This document shows positions 38,206 through 48,937 of a stretch of DNA of 64,000 nucleotides, piece by piece; within the stretch, counting starts at the first letter, position 1, and each line of letters starts with the position of its first letter. Source of the DNA: Nocardioidaceae bacterium SCSIO 66511 (GTDB lineage: Bacteria; Actinomycetota; Actinomycetes; Propionibacteriales; Nocardioidaceae); assembly GCA_023100825.1 (NCBI GenBank), contig CP095846.1:1302001-1366000 (forward strand). The letters run 5' to 3'. The notes beneath the pieces were generated by a model. It was given only the letters and a program-made list of their open reading frames with translations, searched no databases and was not told the DNA's origin. The position numbers were made by a program, and so were the translations under genes.

Positions 38206-38229
38206 GTACGGTATAACGCTATACCGTAC
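38206..38229. promoter_or_regulatory. LacI-type operator between the divergent sugar-locus genes
   Basis: GTACGGTATA (38206-38215) and TATACCGTAC (38220-38229) are perfect inverted 10-bp arms around ACGC, with CG at the centre as in LacI-family operators. It lies 94 bp upstream of one start and 49 bp upstream of the other. Confidence 0.72.
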
Positions 38230-38277
38230 CGAGCGTCCTCGCCGTACGGCAGCTGACTCAGGGAAAGGAGGCTTCCT

Positions 38278-39561
38278 ATGCGACGACGCAACTTCCTCGC
38301 CGGCGTCGGCGCCGCCGCGCTGACGGGAGGTCTCGTGGGGTGCTCGTCGGGGTTCTCCCGAGGTGAGCGAGACGGTGCCGGCACCACACTTCGAATGACG
38401 ATGTGGACATCGGATCCGAACCATCTCTCGTTGTTCAAGAGCGTCGCCGACGAGTTCATCGCGAGCAGCAGTGCCGTGTCGGCCATCGAGTTCGAGAGCC
38501 TCACGCTCGATCAGCTCGACATGGTCCTCACCACCGGCATCACCGCAGACCAAGCGCCCGACTTGTCGTGGCTTCCGGTGGAGTCCAGCCTCGAGTACAT
38601 CGAAGCGGGTGCGCTACTGGACGCCGCGCCCGTACTCACCGCCACCGACGGCTATGACTACGACGATCTCGTACCCAAGCTCCAGGAGCCGTGGCGCGTG
38701 GGAGATGCGCAGTACGGCGTTCCTTTCTCGACCGGGCCGCTCATCATGTACTTCAACAAGGACCTCTACGCCAAGGCGGGTGTGCGCTCGCCGCAGGAGC
38801 TCCTCGCCGACGGTACGTGGACCTGGGAGTCCTTCCGGGAGACGTCGAAGCAACTCACCGACGAGATCGGCTACCCGGGCTACGTCCTCAACGATTTCGA
38901 CTTCCGGAACTGGACGCGACTCCTGCCGCTGTTGAACGCATACGATGCGACTCCGTGGAGCGATGACGCCGCCCGATGCACCGCCGACAGCCCGCAGATG
39001 CGACAGGCATTCGAGGTGTTCAACGGAATGGTCTTCGAGGACGGCTCCTCGCCGGTTCCCGGTCAACAGGTGGACTTCTGGGGCGGCCAGGCGGGTGCCA
39101 CCTCGGCATTCCTGGGTTCCAGCACGCTCCTCGAGGACGCCGGGTTCGAATGGGACATCGTCCCTACCCCCGGTGGTCCGGCCGGGCAGGCGGTCGGCCA
39201 GTCGGCGATCGTTGCTCTCAGCGCAGGGAAGAATCATCAGGCTGCGTTGGAGTTCCTCGCCTTCCTGACCAACGCCGAGAACGCCGCACGGATCTCCAGC
39301 TTCTTCCCGCCAGCGCGCAAGAGCCTGCTGAACGCGGAGGTTCTTGCGAAGTCCTCCGGCGTTCTCACTGAGCAGCAGCTGGGTACGGTCGTCGGCTCGA
39401 TCTCCGGAGACGCACAGATCTTCCCGGTCGCACCCAACGGTGCGAGTGTCGCCAACGCGCTCAACTCCGCCCTGGACGAGTTCGTGTACGCGCCGGACGT
39501 CGATCTCGACGAAGCGCTGCCCAAGGTCTGCAACGCGGTAGAGCCGGTGTTGTCGGCATGA
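38278..39561 (+). CDS. ABC transporter sugar-binding lipoprotein
   Basis: 427 aa, SBP family 1. N-terminus MRRRNFLAGVGAAALTGGLVGC combines a Tat-like RRxFL with a lipobox ending at Cys22, so it may be exported folded and lipidated. Binding-protein core with MTMWTSDPNHLSLFKSV, GVPFSTGPLIMYFNKDLYAKAG, WTWESFRETSKQL. AAAGGAGG lies 6 nt before the ATG. It overlaps the first permease gene by ATGA. No ATPase gene is present, so a shared MsiK-type ATPase is expected. Confidence 0.93.
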   Translation: MRRRNFLAGVGAAALTGGLVGCSSGFSRGERDGAGTTLRMTMWTSDPNHLSLFKSVADEFIASSSAVSAIEFESLTLDQLDMVLTTGITADQAPDLSWLPVESSLEYIEAGALLDAAPVLTATDGYDYDDLVPKLQEPWRVGDAQYGVPFSTGPLIMYFNKDLYAKAGVRSPQELLADGTWTWESFRETSKQLTDEIGYPGYVLNDFDFRNWTRLLPLLNAYDATPWSDDAARCTADSPQMRQAFEVFNGMVFEDGSSPVPGQQVDFWGGQAGATSAFLGSSTLLEDAGFEWDIVPTPGGPAGQAVGQSAIVALSAGKNHQAALEFLAFLTNAENAARISSFFPPARKSLLNAEVLAKSSGVLTEQQLGTVVGSISGDAQIFPVAPNGASVANALNSALDEFVYAPDVDLDEALPKVCNAVEPVLSA

Positions 39562-40481
39562 GCGCGCGTACCAGAGTCTCTCGCTCACCCCAGGGGTCCT
39601 CGGAACGAGACCGTGGGCGTAACGGGTTCGGCTATGCGCTTCTTGCTCCGCAGCTGATCGGCTTCACGGCGGTCGGTGTGGTGGCGATCGTCTGGGTCGT
39701 TTGGTTGAGCCTGCATCACGTCAACATGCTGTCGGGTGAGCAGGAGTTCGTCGGGCTTGACAACTATGCCCGGATGTTCAGTGATCCGAGCCTGCTCACC
39801 GTCCTGCCCAACACCTTCATCTTCGCTTGCGTGCTCAGCATCGCCGGAACCGTCGCCGCACTTTTCCTGGCCCTGCTGCTCAACCAGTCGCTGCGGGGTA
39901 TCCGGTTCTTCCGCTCGGTCATCTTCATACCGGCGCTGGTCACGATGGTGGCGTGGGCACTTGTCTGGAACTTCATCGTTCAGCCGGAGGGCCTGCTCGA
40001 CGCCGCCCTCGGCACCGTCGGGGTTGACGGCCCGTCCTGGCTGCGCGGTGGGTGGTTGACGTTGGTCGTGTTCGCGGTCATCCAACTGACGAAGAACATC
40101 GGGATCAACATGATGATCCTGCTGGGCGCGTTGCAGGCAGTTCCGCAGGAGCTCATCGAGGCCGCCCGCATCGACGGTGCGAGCTCGTGGCGTATTGCGC
40201 GCAGCATTGTGATCCCGCAGATCTCGCCCGCGATCCTCATGGTCTTCATGCTGATGACCGTCGGCTCGTTCAAGGTCTTCGAGATCGTTCTGCTGCTCAC
40301 CGAGGGCGGACCGGGGGTTCAGAGCTCGGTCCTGTCGTACGAGATCTACAAACAGGGATTCCTACTGAACGACGTGGGCTACGCGAGCGCACTCGCCGTT
40401 CTGCTGTTCGTTCTGATCCTGTTGCTGACTGCCGCGATCTGGCAGGCAAGGAGGCGGGTGGTCTTCCATGAGGACGACTGA
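39558..40481 (+). CDS. ABC sugar permease, MalF/UgpA type
   Basis: 307 aa, six TM helices (first near 27-50). The EAA loop EAARIDGASSWRIARSIVIPQISP (about 210-233) contacts the ATPase. Cytoplasmic basic N-terminus. Overlaps the binding-protein gene by 4 bp and the next permease by 14 bp. Confidence 0.93.
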   Translation: MSARTRVSRSPQGSSERDRGRNGFGYALLAPQLIGFTAVGVVAIVWVVWLSLHHVNMLSGEQEFVGLDNYARMFSDPSLLTVLPNTFIFACVLSIAGTVAALFLALLLNQSLRGIRFFRSVIFIPALVTMVAWALVWNFIVQPEGLLDAALGTVGVDGPSWLRGGWLTLVVFAVIQLTKNIGINMMILLGALQAVPQELIEAARIDGASSWRIARSIVIPQISPAILMVFMLMTVGSFKVFEIVLLLTEGGPGVQSSVLSYEIYKQGFLLNDVGYASALAVLLFVLILLLTAAIWQARRRVVFHEDD

Positions 40482-41316
40482 GCAGAGGCGTCTCGTCGGG
40501 CGCGGGCTGAACTACCTGACACTGGTCGTGGTCTCGCTGGTCGCTCTGGCGCCGGTCTTGTGGATGGTCAGCGGCTCGCTCAAGTCGTCGAACGAAATCC
40601 TGCGCTACCCACCGACGCTGATCCCCGAGGATGTGCGATGGGACAACTACGCCAAGGTCTTCGACCTGCAGCCGTTCACAGAGCAGTTCCTCAACTCCGT
40701 GGTCATCATGGCGCTCGTCACGGTTCTCACGATCGTGCTGTCCGTCCCCGCCGGATACGCCTTGGCGCGGGTCAAGCCGATCGCGTCCGGCGCGATCTTC
40801 CTGGTGCTCCTCAGCGCCCTGTTCATCCCGCCCGAGGCGACGATCCTTCCGCTGTTCCAGTACGCCGCGAAGCTCGGCTGGGTCGATACCCACTATCCGC
40901 TCGTGGTCTTCACCGCCGTACTCGTCACTGCGCCGATCGCGACGTTCGTGATGCGTCAGACCTTCCTGACGCTGCCCGCCGAGCTCGAGGAGGCAGCCAC
41001 CGTTGACGGCTCCAGTCGCCTCCGGACGATGCTGCAGATCTACCTGCCGCTCGCGCGCCCGTCCCTGGCCTCCGTCGTGGTGCTCTCCTGCTGGTACAGC
41101 TGGAACCAGTTCCTGGAACCACTCATCTACGTGCGGACGCCGGAGAAGCTGACGGTGCCGGTTGCGCTGACCCATTACGAGGATCCGATCGCGGGTCCCC
41201 TGTGGGGCGTGCAGATGGCAGCCACCACGTTGTCGGTCATACCGGTCCTGCTGGTGTTCTTCCTCGCGCAGCGGCATGTGGTCTCAGGCTTGACCGCCGG
41301 TGGGCTGAAGTCGTGA
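40468..41316 (+). CDS. ABC sugar permease, MalG/UgpE type
   Basis: 282 aa, six TM helices. The EAA loop reads EEAATVDGSSRLRTMLQIYLPLARP (about 172-196). C-terminal GLTAGGLKS is typical of MalG-type carbohydrate permeases. Starts inside the preceding permease gene. Forms the channel with the first permease. Confidence 0.93.
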   Translation: MRTTEQRRLVGRGLNYLTLVVVSLVALAPVLWMVSGSLKSSNEILRYPPTLIPEDVRWDNYAKVFDLQPFTEQFLNSVVIMALVTVLTIVLSVPAGYALARVKPIASGAIFLVLLSALFIPPEATILPLFQYAAKLGWVDTHYPLVVFTAVLVTAPIATFVMRQTFLTLPAELEEAATVDGSSRLRTMLQIYLPLARPSLASVVVLSCWYSWNQFLEPLIYVRTPEKLTVPVALTHYEDPIAGPLWGVQMAATTLSVIPVLLVFFLAQRHVVSGLTAGGLKS

Positions 41317-41389
41317 TCCGCACGCGGTTGCATCACCCGGATCACCGAGCTGCGGCGGCCCGCCGGTGTCTCGATCAGAACGGAGCGCG

Positions 41390-42874
41390 ATGAAGCTCAA
41401 GACGTCGAACCTATCCGGCCTTGCGCAGCGACTGCCCGTACCCGCGTACGACCGGGCTCGGGTACGGACCGGGATCGTGCACCTTGGTGTCGGCGGCTTT
41501 CACCGGTCACATCAGGCCCGCTACCTCGACGCGTTGTTCGGCAAGCAGCTGGGTCACGACTTCGGCATCACCGGTGTCGGACTGCTCCCGCAGGACCGTG
41601 CGATGCGCGACGCCCTCGACGATCAGGATCGGCTCTACACCCTCGTGGAGAAGGAGCCGGATGGCTCTCTGCGGCCTCGAGTCATCGGTTCGATCATTCG
41701 GTACCTGTACGCCCCGGACGACCTCGAGCGGGTTCTGAACGAGCTGATCGATCCGTCGACCCGCATCGTCACGCTGACGATCACAGAGGGCGGCTATCAC
41801 GTGAACCAGGCGACGGGCGAGTTCGACCCGTCTGACGAGACCATCCGACGCGACCTCGTACGTGGAAGCCGACCCCAGACCGCGTTCGGGCTACTCACCG
41901 AGGCGCTGGACCGGCGCCGCGAGGCGGGCATCGCCCCCTTCGTCGTCGCTTCGTGCGACAACGTCCCGCAAAACGGAGCGCTGGCCCGTCGGATGCTCAG
42001 CGCATTCGCGCGCCGCAAGGATTCGCAACTCGGCGACTGGATCGATCGGGAAGTGCCGTTTCCCAACTCGATGGTCGACCGGATCACGCCTGTGACGACT
42101 GATGAGGACCGTACTCGCCTGAGCCAGGAGTTCGGCGTTGACGACTCATGGCCGGTTTGTTGTGAGCCGTTCAGTCAGTGGGTCGTCGAGGATCGGTTTC
42201 CGACCGGGCGGCCGCCCCTTGAGGAGGTCGGCGTTCAGTTCGTCGACGACGTCGAGCCGTACGAACGGATGAAGCTGCGGCTGCTCAACTCCGGTCACCA
42301 GGCGATCTGCTATCTCGGCTACCTCGCCGGATACCGCTATGCCGATGAGACCTGTAGGGATCCACTCTTCGTACGGTTCCTCGAGGCGTACCTCGACGGT
42401 GAGGCGACCTCGACGCTCGCTCCGGTAGCGGGCGTCGACCTCGGGGAGTACAAGGCTCAGATCGTCGAGCGATTCGCCAACCCGGCCATCAGTGACAGCC
42501 TGGCACGACTGTGCGCCGACACCTCCGATCGAATCCCCGCGTTCCTCCTGCCCGTCGTCCACGATCGACTCCGAGACGGACAAGACGTACGACACTCTGC
42601 GCTGATCGTCGCGAGCTGGGCGCGCTACGCACAAGGGGTCGACGAGAGCGGCGCGCCGATCTCGGTGGTCGACCGGCGGCGTGACGAGCTCATGGCCCGA
42701 GCAGCCCGGCACTCCGAAGACCCACTCGCGTTCCTCGGCGACCGCAGCCTCTTCGGCGACCTCGGTGAAGACCCGAGGTTCACTCGGCCCTATCTCGATG
42801 CGCTGGAGTCGCTGCGTGAGGTCGGTGCCCGGGAGACTGTGGAGCGCTGGGTTGCGGACCCCGATCCCTCGTAG
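41390..42874 (+). CDS. Mannitol-dehydrogenase-family oxidoreductase (polyol or fructuronate)
   Basis: 494 aa, long-chain polyol dehydrogenase. NAD-binding GVGGFHRSHQA (33-43), ASCDNVPQNG (188-197), FPNSMVDRITP (224-234), and the catalytic trio Lys295 / Asn300 / His303 (KLRLLNSGH), which matches the numbering of Pseudomonas mannitol 2-dehydrogenase. It interconverts a polyol and ketose, or fructuronate and mannonate. ATG 41390 with CGGAG 5 nt upstream. Lies 73 bp after the permeases, so it probably oxidises the imported sugar alcohol. Confidence 0.92.
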   Translation: MKLKTSNLSGLAQRLPVPAYDRARVRTGIVHLGVGGFHRSHQARYLDALFGKQLGHDFGITGVGLLPQDRAMRDALDDQDRLYTLVEKEPDGSLRPRVIGSIIRYLYAPDDLERVLNELIDPSTRIVTLTITEGGYHVNQATGEFDPSDETIRRDLVRGSRPQTAFGLLTEALDRRREAGIAPFVVASCDNVPQNGALARRMLSAFARRKDSQLGDWIDREVPFPNSMVDRITPVTTDEDRTRLSQEFGVDDSWPVCCEPFSQWVVEDRFPTGRPPLEEVGVQFVDDVEPYERMKLRLLNSGHQAICYLGYLAGYRYADETCRDPLFVRFLEAYLDGEATSTLAPVAGVDLGEYKAQIVERFANPAISDSLARLCADTSDRIPAFLLPVVHDRLRDGQDVRHSALIVASWARYAQGVDESGAPISVVDRRRDELMARAARHSEDPLAFLGDRSLFGDLGEDPRFTRPYLDALESLREVGARETVERWVADPDPS

Positions 42875-42916
42875 CAAACGAGCACATCAAGCACACCGAG
42901 TGCGTCGACGGGTACA

Positions 42917-45235
42917 TCAGCGCAGGCGGTAGATCGTCACATCGGCGTTGGAGTACACGGTTTCGGCGAACCTCGAGATCCGGGGCGAGACCTCGGTCGC
43001 GCGTCGGTCGGCGAAGATCCACTGCGCGTCGTACGACGAGCGAAGTGCGCGCGCAGTCGCCGCGCTCGGATCTCGGACCATGTCGAGGCTGAGCCGCAGC
43101 CGCTCGGGATACGGCGCAGGTCGACGCTTGTACGAGACGTCGTCGCGGTCAGTGACTTCACGGCCCTTCTCGATGTACGCCCACCCGCCGATGACCATCG
43201 GCCGGTCGCTGAGCGCGCTCACCCAGAAGGCGGTTGCCTGGCAGCCGGACTCGTAGCGGGTCGGAACGCAGAAGACGTTCGTGGCGACGGCACCGTCATC
43301 GGCGTGCTCGCGCAGCCAGAGCGCTGCCTGCTGTTCGTCAGCGGTGACCAGACGCGGGAGGTCGCGGTCGGTGTACGGAAGGGGTTTGCCGGAGATCGCG
43401 CGGTCGACCGGCATCCGGAGATCATCGATCGCGGCGGGTGTTCCGGCGGCGAGAGCGAAGACAAGGCCGAGTGTCGCGACCGGCACGACCGCAGTTGCGG
43501 TGACGGAGGAGCGAAGGCGCCAGCCGACGATGCAAGTCGCCAACACGGCGGCCGCGAGACCGTACGGCAGCAGCCGGTTGAACGGAGCGGTTCCGGGATC
43601 GGTCACGTCGGCGGCGGGCCACTGCAGGACCCACGTACCGACGGCGATGCCCGCGACGGCCACGGTGAGCAGTGGTCCGATGAGCACGCGCCGCGGCAGC
43701 TCACAGGCGACCCTGACGGCTACGACAACGCTCGTCATCATCGCGAGTACGATCACGACCCGCCAGAAGTACCGCTGGCTGTAGCCGGGTTGCTGCACCA
43801 GCCAGGAGGCGCACCACGCGGCGAACACCACGGCAGCCGACCACCAGATGCCGATATCGCCGCGCGTACGCCGGTAGGCAATACCGGACAGCCCGATGAG
43901 GCGGGCTGCTTGGGTGCCGAGGTAGACGCCGAACACTCCGGTGCCGACGAGGAACACCTGGTCGTCTTGCTCGGACGCGACCTTCACCGCCTCGTCGAGT
44001 TGCAGGGTGTCGAACCAGACGACACCAGTGCCCGACGAGCCGCCCATCAGCGCGAAGGACGACGCTGCGATCAGCGCCACCGCCACGATCGCCAACGCCA
44101 ACGAACGTGCGGGGAGCCGTCGAGTACGCGCGTACTCCACCGCGGCGACTGCGAGAAGTGCGGCAACGACGATCGGCAGGTTGCTCGGTTTCGTACCCAC
44201 CGACATGGTCATCAGCAGTAGCGTGACCACCCAGATCCCGAGACGGTTCTTGCCGCGCAGCAGCTCGATCATCGAGCCGCTGAGCGCGAGCATCATCACC
44301 AGTCCGAGCACTCCGGACGGGCTGACTGCCATGAAGCCGTTGGTGATGGCTTCCTGCCTCGGTTCGCCGAGCAGCACGACGACGGGCACCGCGGCAACGA
44401 CCGTCGCACCTGCCGGACCGACCCACCAGTGCCTGCCGAAAGCGCCGTCCTCGGCCATCAGTCGGCGTGCGAACGCCGTCGCGGCGACCACCATGGACAC
44501 TGCCATCGGCACCGACCACAGCGCGAACAGAACTGTCGTCGACGGCACACCGCTGAGCTGGGAGGTGACCGCGACATCGGCATTTGCGAACCAGTGGTAG
44601 CGCTTCGGCTCCCCGGCAAGCTGCGGCTCCATCAGCCGCAGCGTGTGTTCAAGCGCGTTGACGAGGGTTTGCTGGAACCACATGTCGGGGTGGATACGGG
44701 TGTCGTCGCTTCCCGGAAGGGACCGCTGGCGTAGCTCGGTGACGTACTGGTATCCGAGCGTCGCCAGGCAAACCGCGGCAGTGCAGACATGCCATCGCCA
44801 GGGGGTCGCGTCGGCGCGGTGGCGCCGGGGCAGCCAATGACGCCGCAACGACGGAACCACGACGTAGAGCGCAATCGCGGTGATCGGCCACCACCACGCC
44901 AGAACGGCGTTGCCGACGATGACGGCGGGTACCCAGGCAATGAGTAACAGCGCGATGCCGAGTGCGTTGCCGAAGCCGAGCTCCTCGGCGAGGCTCGAAG
45001 GCGCCGCGAACGTACGCCAGACGAGGACGCCCGGAACGGTCGTCGACACCAGCCAGACGATGAGGTACGCGAGCGCATCCCCGGTCGCGACGCCGATCGC
45101 GGCGGGCACCGCAACTGCTGCCGCGGCAACGCTCAGCCAGGCGACCGTCGCCGCCACGGCACCCTTACGCACAGGCGGTCGGTCACGAGCGGACGGCGGG
45201 TCGGCCGCCTCGTCACTCCTCCACGTCGTCAGCAT
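42917..45235 (-). CDS. Large polytopic membrane protein, GT-C-like
   Basis: 772 aa. About 14-18 hydrophobic helices over residues 25-610 are followed by a soluble C-terminal domain (about 640-772; ADEQQAALWLREHADDGAVATNVFC..., IGGWAYIEKGREV). The design, many TM helices and an outward soluble end with a loop such as SDDTRIHPDMWFQQTLVNAL after the first helices, recalls GT-C glycosyltransferases, but no sure catalytic motif is seen. The start lies 23 bp inside the end of the TetR gene, so the two are co-transcribed. Function unknown. Confidence 0.72.
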   Translation of the reverse strand: MLTTWRSDEAADPPSARDRPPVRKGAVAATVAWLSVAAAAVAVPAAIGVATGDALAYLIVWLVSTTVPGVLVWRTFAAPSSLAEELGFGNALGIALLLIAWVPAVIVGNAVLAWWWPITAIALYVVVPSLRRHWLPRRHRADATPWRWHVCTAAVCLATLGYQYVTELRQRSLPGSDDTRIHPDMWFQQTLVNALEHTLRLMEPQLAGEPKRYHWFANADVAVTSQLSGVPSTTVLFALWSVPMAVSMVVAATAFARRLMAEDGAFGRHWWVGPAGATVVAAVPVVVLLGEPRQEAITNGFMAVSPSGVLGLVMMLALSGSMIELLRGKNRLGIWVVTLLLMTMSVGTKPSNLPIVVAALLAVAAVEYARTRRLPARSLALAIVAVALIAASSFALMGGSSGTGVVWFDTLQLDEAVKVASEQDDQVFLVGTGVFGVYLGTQAARLIGLSGIAYRRTRGDIGIWWSAAVVFAAWCASWLVQQPGYSQRYFWRVVIVLAMMTSVVVAVRVACELPRRVLIGPLLTVAVAGIAVGTWVLQWPAADVTDPGTAPFNRLLPYGLAAAVLATCIVGWRLRSSVTATAVVPVATLGLVFALAAGTPAAIDDLRMPVDRAISGKPLPYTDRDLPRLVTADEQQAALWLREHADDGAVATNVFCVPTRYESGCQATAFWVSALSDRPMVIGGWAYIEKGREVTDRDDVSYKRRPAPYPERLRLSLDMVRDPSAATARALRSSYDAQWIFADRRATEVSPRISRFAETVYSNADVTIYRLR

Positions 45236-45923
45236 TCTCGGAGGAGGCGTCTCCGTGCGCGGCCGCCACCGGGTCGGCGGCGGCGTCGATCTGCCGGAGG
45301 CCGGCGAGTACGGACATGATGACGATCTGGACGTTGGTGCTCGTGCGCTCGGGGTCCTCGGCGTCGGCGACGAAGGCTCCCGCGGAGCGCATCGCCCCGA
45401 AGAAGACGAAGGCGAACGTCTCGCGGAGGTCGTCGTCGATCTCGGCGTTCTTGAGTAGGTCGCTGACGATCGTCTGCACGATCCCGTAGGTCGAGCTGTG
45501 CTCGACCGCCTCGGTCCGCTCGGCCCCGAGCGCGACGGGCGCCTCCTGCATCACCAGGCGGCGATACGTCGGTTCCTGACACACCTCGAGGAACGCCTGT
45601 AGGCCGGCCTGCGCCTGTGCCCACGGGTCCCTCTCCTTGCGCACGGCGCGCCGAATGGATTTCGTGGCGTCCTTCTGCGTGCGCTGGAAGACATCTTCGA
45701 AGAGGTCCAGCTTGCCGCCGTAGTGGTGGTAGAGGGCGCCCTTGGTGACCCGAGCGGCTCGCACGATCTCATCGAGCGAGGTGCCGGCGTAGCCGCGTTC
45801 GGTGAACAGCCGCTCGGCGTTCTCCAAGAGGGCCTTGCGGGTCGCGGAGGAGTACTCCTGTCGCCGCGGAGTCGCACGGGCAGCGGCGCGCAGCACCTTC
45901 CGAGGAGTCATGCGCGCCAGCAT
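45213..45923 (-). CDS. TetR-family transcriptional regulator
   Basis: 236 aa. HTH at about 32-75 (ENAERLFTERGYAGTSLDEIVRAARVTKGALYHHYGGKLDLFEDVF). Ligand domain after; acidic Ala-rich C-terminal tail. It sits upstream of the large membrane-protein gene (overlapping by 23 bp) and divergent from the 46025 gene, with operator-like palindromes in the gap. It likely controls both directions. Confidence 0.9.
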   Translation of the reverse strand: MLARMTPRKVLRAAARATPRRQEYSSATRKALLENAERLFTERGYAGTSLDEIVRAARVTKGALYHHYGGKLDLFEDVFQRTQKDATKSIRRAVRKERDPWAQAQAGLQAFLEVCQEPTYRRLVMQEAPVALGAERTEAVEHSSTYGIVQTIVSDLLKNAEIDDDLRETFAFVFFGAMRSAGAFVADAEDPERTSTNVQIVIMSVLAGLRQIDAAADPVAAAHGDASSENADDVEE

Positions 45924-45944
45924 ACGTGCGGGTGGTCGGACTCA

Positions 45945-46007
45945 CATACCGACGGTTTGCTTCTGACGTCGGTATCAAACATACTGTTGGTACGTACCGA
46001 CGGTATG
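45945..46007. promoter_or_regulatory. TetR operator pair between divergent genes
   Basis: A 28-bp palindrome (45980-46007), starting CATACTGTTGGTAC, matches its mirror at 24 of 28 positions. A second copy of CATACCGACGGT lies at 45945-45956, and GTCGGTAT at 45968-45975. Two operator units spanning the divergent promoters are typical for TetR repressors. Confidence 0.68.
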
Positions 46008-46024
46008 GAGAAAGGAGCAGGCCC

Positions 46025-46525
46025 ATGACATGGGATGCATACCACCGTCGCAATGACGCACTCCGCAAGGTCGCAAGTAGCGCCGATCGGCGCCGCGACG
46101 GAGTGTTGCCCTGGGGGGAGTACGACACAGATCAGATCTTCGACTCAGCCGATGACCTACTGCTCGCGCTGCAGATGCGCTGGACAACGCGCCTTCGCGC
46201 GTACGTCCACGCCGAGCTCGACGAGCAGCCGGTCGATCTGGCGGCCGCAGCGGCGCGCGCATGGCGCCTCGCCGCGGCGGACCTGCCCGGCACCCGCGCG
46301 ATCCTCGACGCACAAGAGGCGAACCCTGCGCTCGGGCCCGCCCGCGCCAAGGAGCTCGCGTTCCTCGCGAGCGCCGCGGGCCTGGCCGATGTGAACGGCA
46401 CCGAGGCACAGCTACTCGGTCGGCGTATCCGCACGAGCGGACGTTCCATCACGCTCGAGCGGCAGGGCACGCGTGGCCGCGGGCCGCGCCTGCTGCGCAG
46501 ACTGCGCGAGGCCGTCGCCGCATAG
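46025..46525 (+). CDS. Conserved actinobacterial protein of unknown function
   Basis: 166 aa. Helical and Ala/Arg-rich, starts MTWDAYHRRNDALRKVASSADRRRDGVLPW, a pattern seen in many Nocardioidaceae proteins of unknown role; then LLLALQMRWTTRLRAYVHAELDEQP and LLGRRIRTSGRSITLERQG. No signal peptide or TM. AAAGGAG lies about 8 nt before the ATG. Divergent from tetR, with operator sites between, so probably repressed by it. Confidence 0.78.
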   Translation: MTWDAYHRRNDALRKVASSADRRRDGVLPWGEYDTDQIFDSADDLLLALQMRWTTRLRAYVHAELDEQPVDLAAAAARAWRLAAADLPGTRAILDAQEANPALGPARAKELAFLASAAGLADVNGTEAQLLGRRIRTSGRSITLERQGTRGRGPRLLRRLREAVAA

Positions 46526-46599
46526 CAAAGATCTGACCGACTCCCGAACTGGCCCCGTACGCCGTGCACCCTCCCTCCGCCCGGCGTACGGGGCTCTCT

Positions 46600-46849
46600 A
46601 CTTTCCGGACGCTGTCGGCGTTGCCGCTTCTGCGGTGCGACTACCCGCGTGCCTGGTCCTCGCACCGTGTTGGCGCTCCCGCTTCGTCGCGGCGGCTACC
46701 CGTCTGACCTGTTCGGCTTCGGTGTCGGCTTTCCCGCTTCTGCGGTGCGACTACCCGCCGCTTCGCTTCTCGTCGCTGTCGGCTTTTCGTACATCTTCGG
46801 CGACTACCCGCTTGCCCGATTCCGGCTCGCTGTCGGCTTTCCCTGCTAC
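46600..46849. repeat. Degenerate tandem units flanking repeat copy 2 on the left
   Basis: Four imperfect units with core CTGTCGGCTTTCCCGCTTCT and TGCGGTGCGACTACCCGC, starting near 46611, 46718, 46767 and 46829. Reverse complements of the same units flank copy 1 at 9671-9775. No gene is apparent here; the frame that crosses it is repetitive. Confidence 0.6.
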
Positions 46850-47305
46850 CTCGGCTGGGCAAAGACGCGGCGACGCGGGAGCCGCAGCTACGTGGTTCGG
46901 TTGCTTGCCGGCTTTCCCGTTTCGGTTGGCTTTTGCGGGGTCGGTGGGTGGTGGTTCACCAGGTAAACATGGTGAAGTGCCGCTTTGCATGGCAGGGACA
47001 CCGTGCAAAGTGAGTCGTTGTCGTGCTCGTTGGTACGTACGTGGTCGCTGTGGCAGGAGTCGACTTCTTCGCGTTGCGCGCGCTGACCGTCGTGCGGTTT
47101 GCCTTGGGACCAAGGGCAAACCGCACCCCGCAGCCGCACGCCCCACGGCAAACCGCACTGTCCCAAGGGACACGTCCCGCGGACAGTGACAAGCTGCCTT
47201 GGGAAGCACGACACCTTGCCCTGCCACCACCTCAAAGTGGCGGGAGAGCCGCCAAACAACCGAACCGAAGTGGCGCTCCGGCGTCGCCGCGTCTTTCCAG
47301 GACCG
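46850..47305 (-). mobile_element. MITE-like element with terminal inverted repeats (copy 2 of the dispersed structured repeat)
   Basis: The left end (46860-46913) and right end (47248-47298) are imperfect inverted repeats of about 50 bp sharing AAAGACGCGGCGACGC, GGAGC and GGTTCGGTTG. The interior (46914-47243) is related, on the minus strand, to 9280-9670. Internal hairpins include GCGGTTTGCC/GGCAAACCGC, CTTTGCA/TGCAAAG and TTCACCA/TGGTGAA. The open frame through it shows no codon-position bias against its relative. Non-coding mobile element is the best reading. Confidence 0.68.
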
Positions 47306-47503
47306 AAGGAGCGCCGAAACCCGGCAGCGAACACGAACCACCTGGCCACGGACGCCGCCATGGACCCGACGGAGCGGGAGAGCCGACGGAGAGCCGGAAT
47401 CGGGCAGTTGGGTGGTCGCACTGACGAAGGCGAGGGCCGTCCGTCACCGGCCGGCGACGGGCCCGCGATTGTCGTACGCGGGTCAGTACGGAAAGATCGA
47501 GGC

Positions 47504-48937
<1,434 letters not shown>

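Noticed and set aside
46473-47189. 238-codon frame over repeat copy 2
   Set aside because: Same reason; it begins inside the 46025 gene in another frame.
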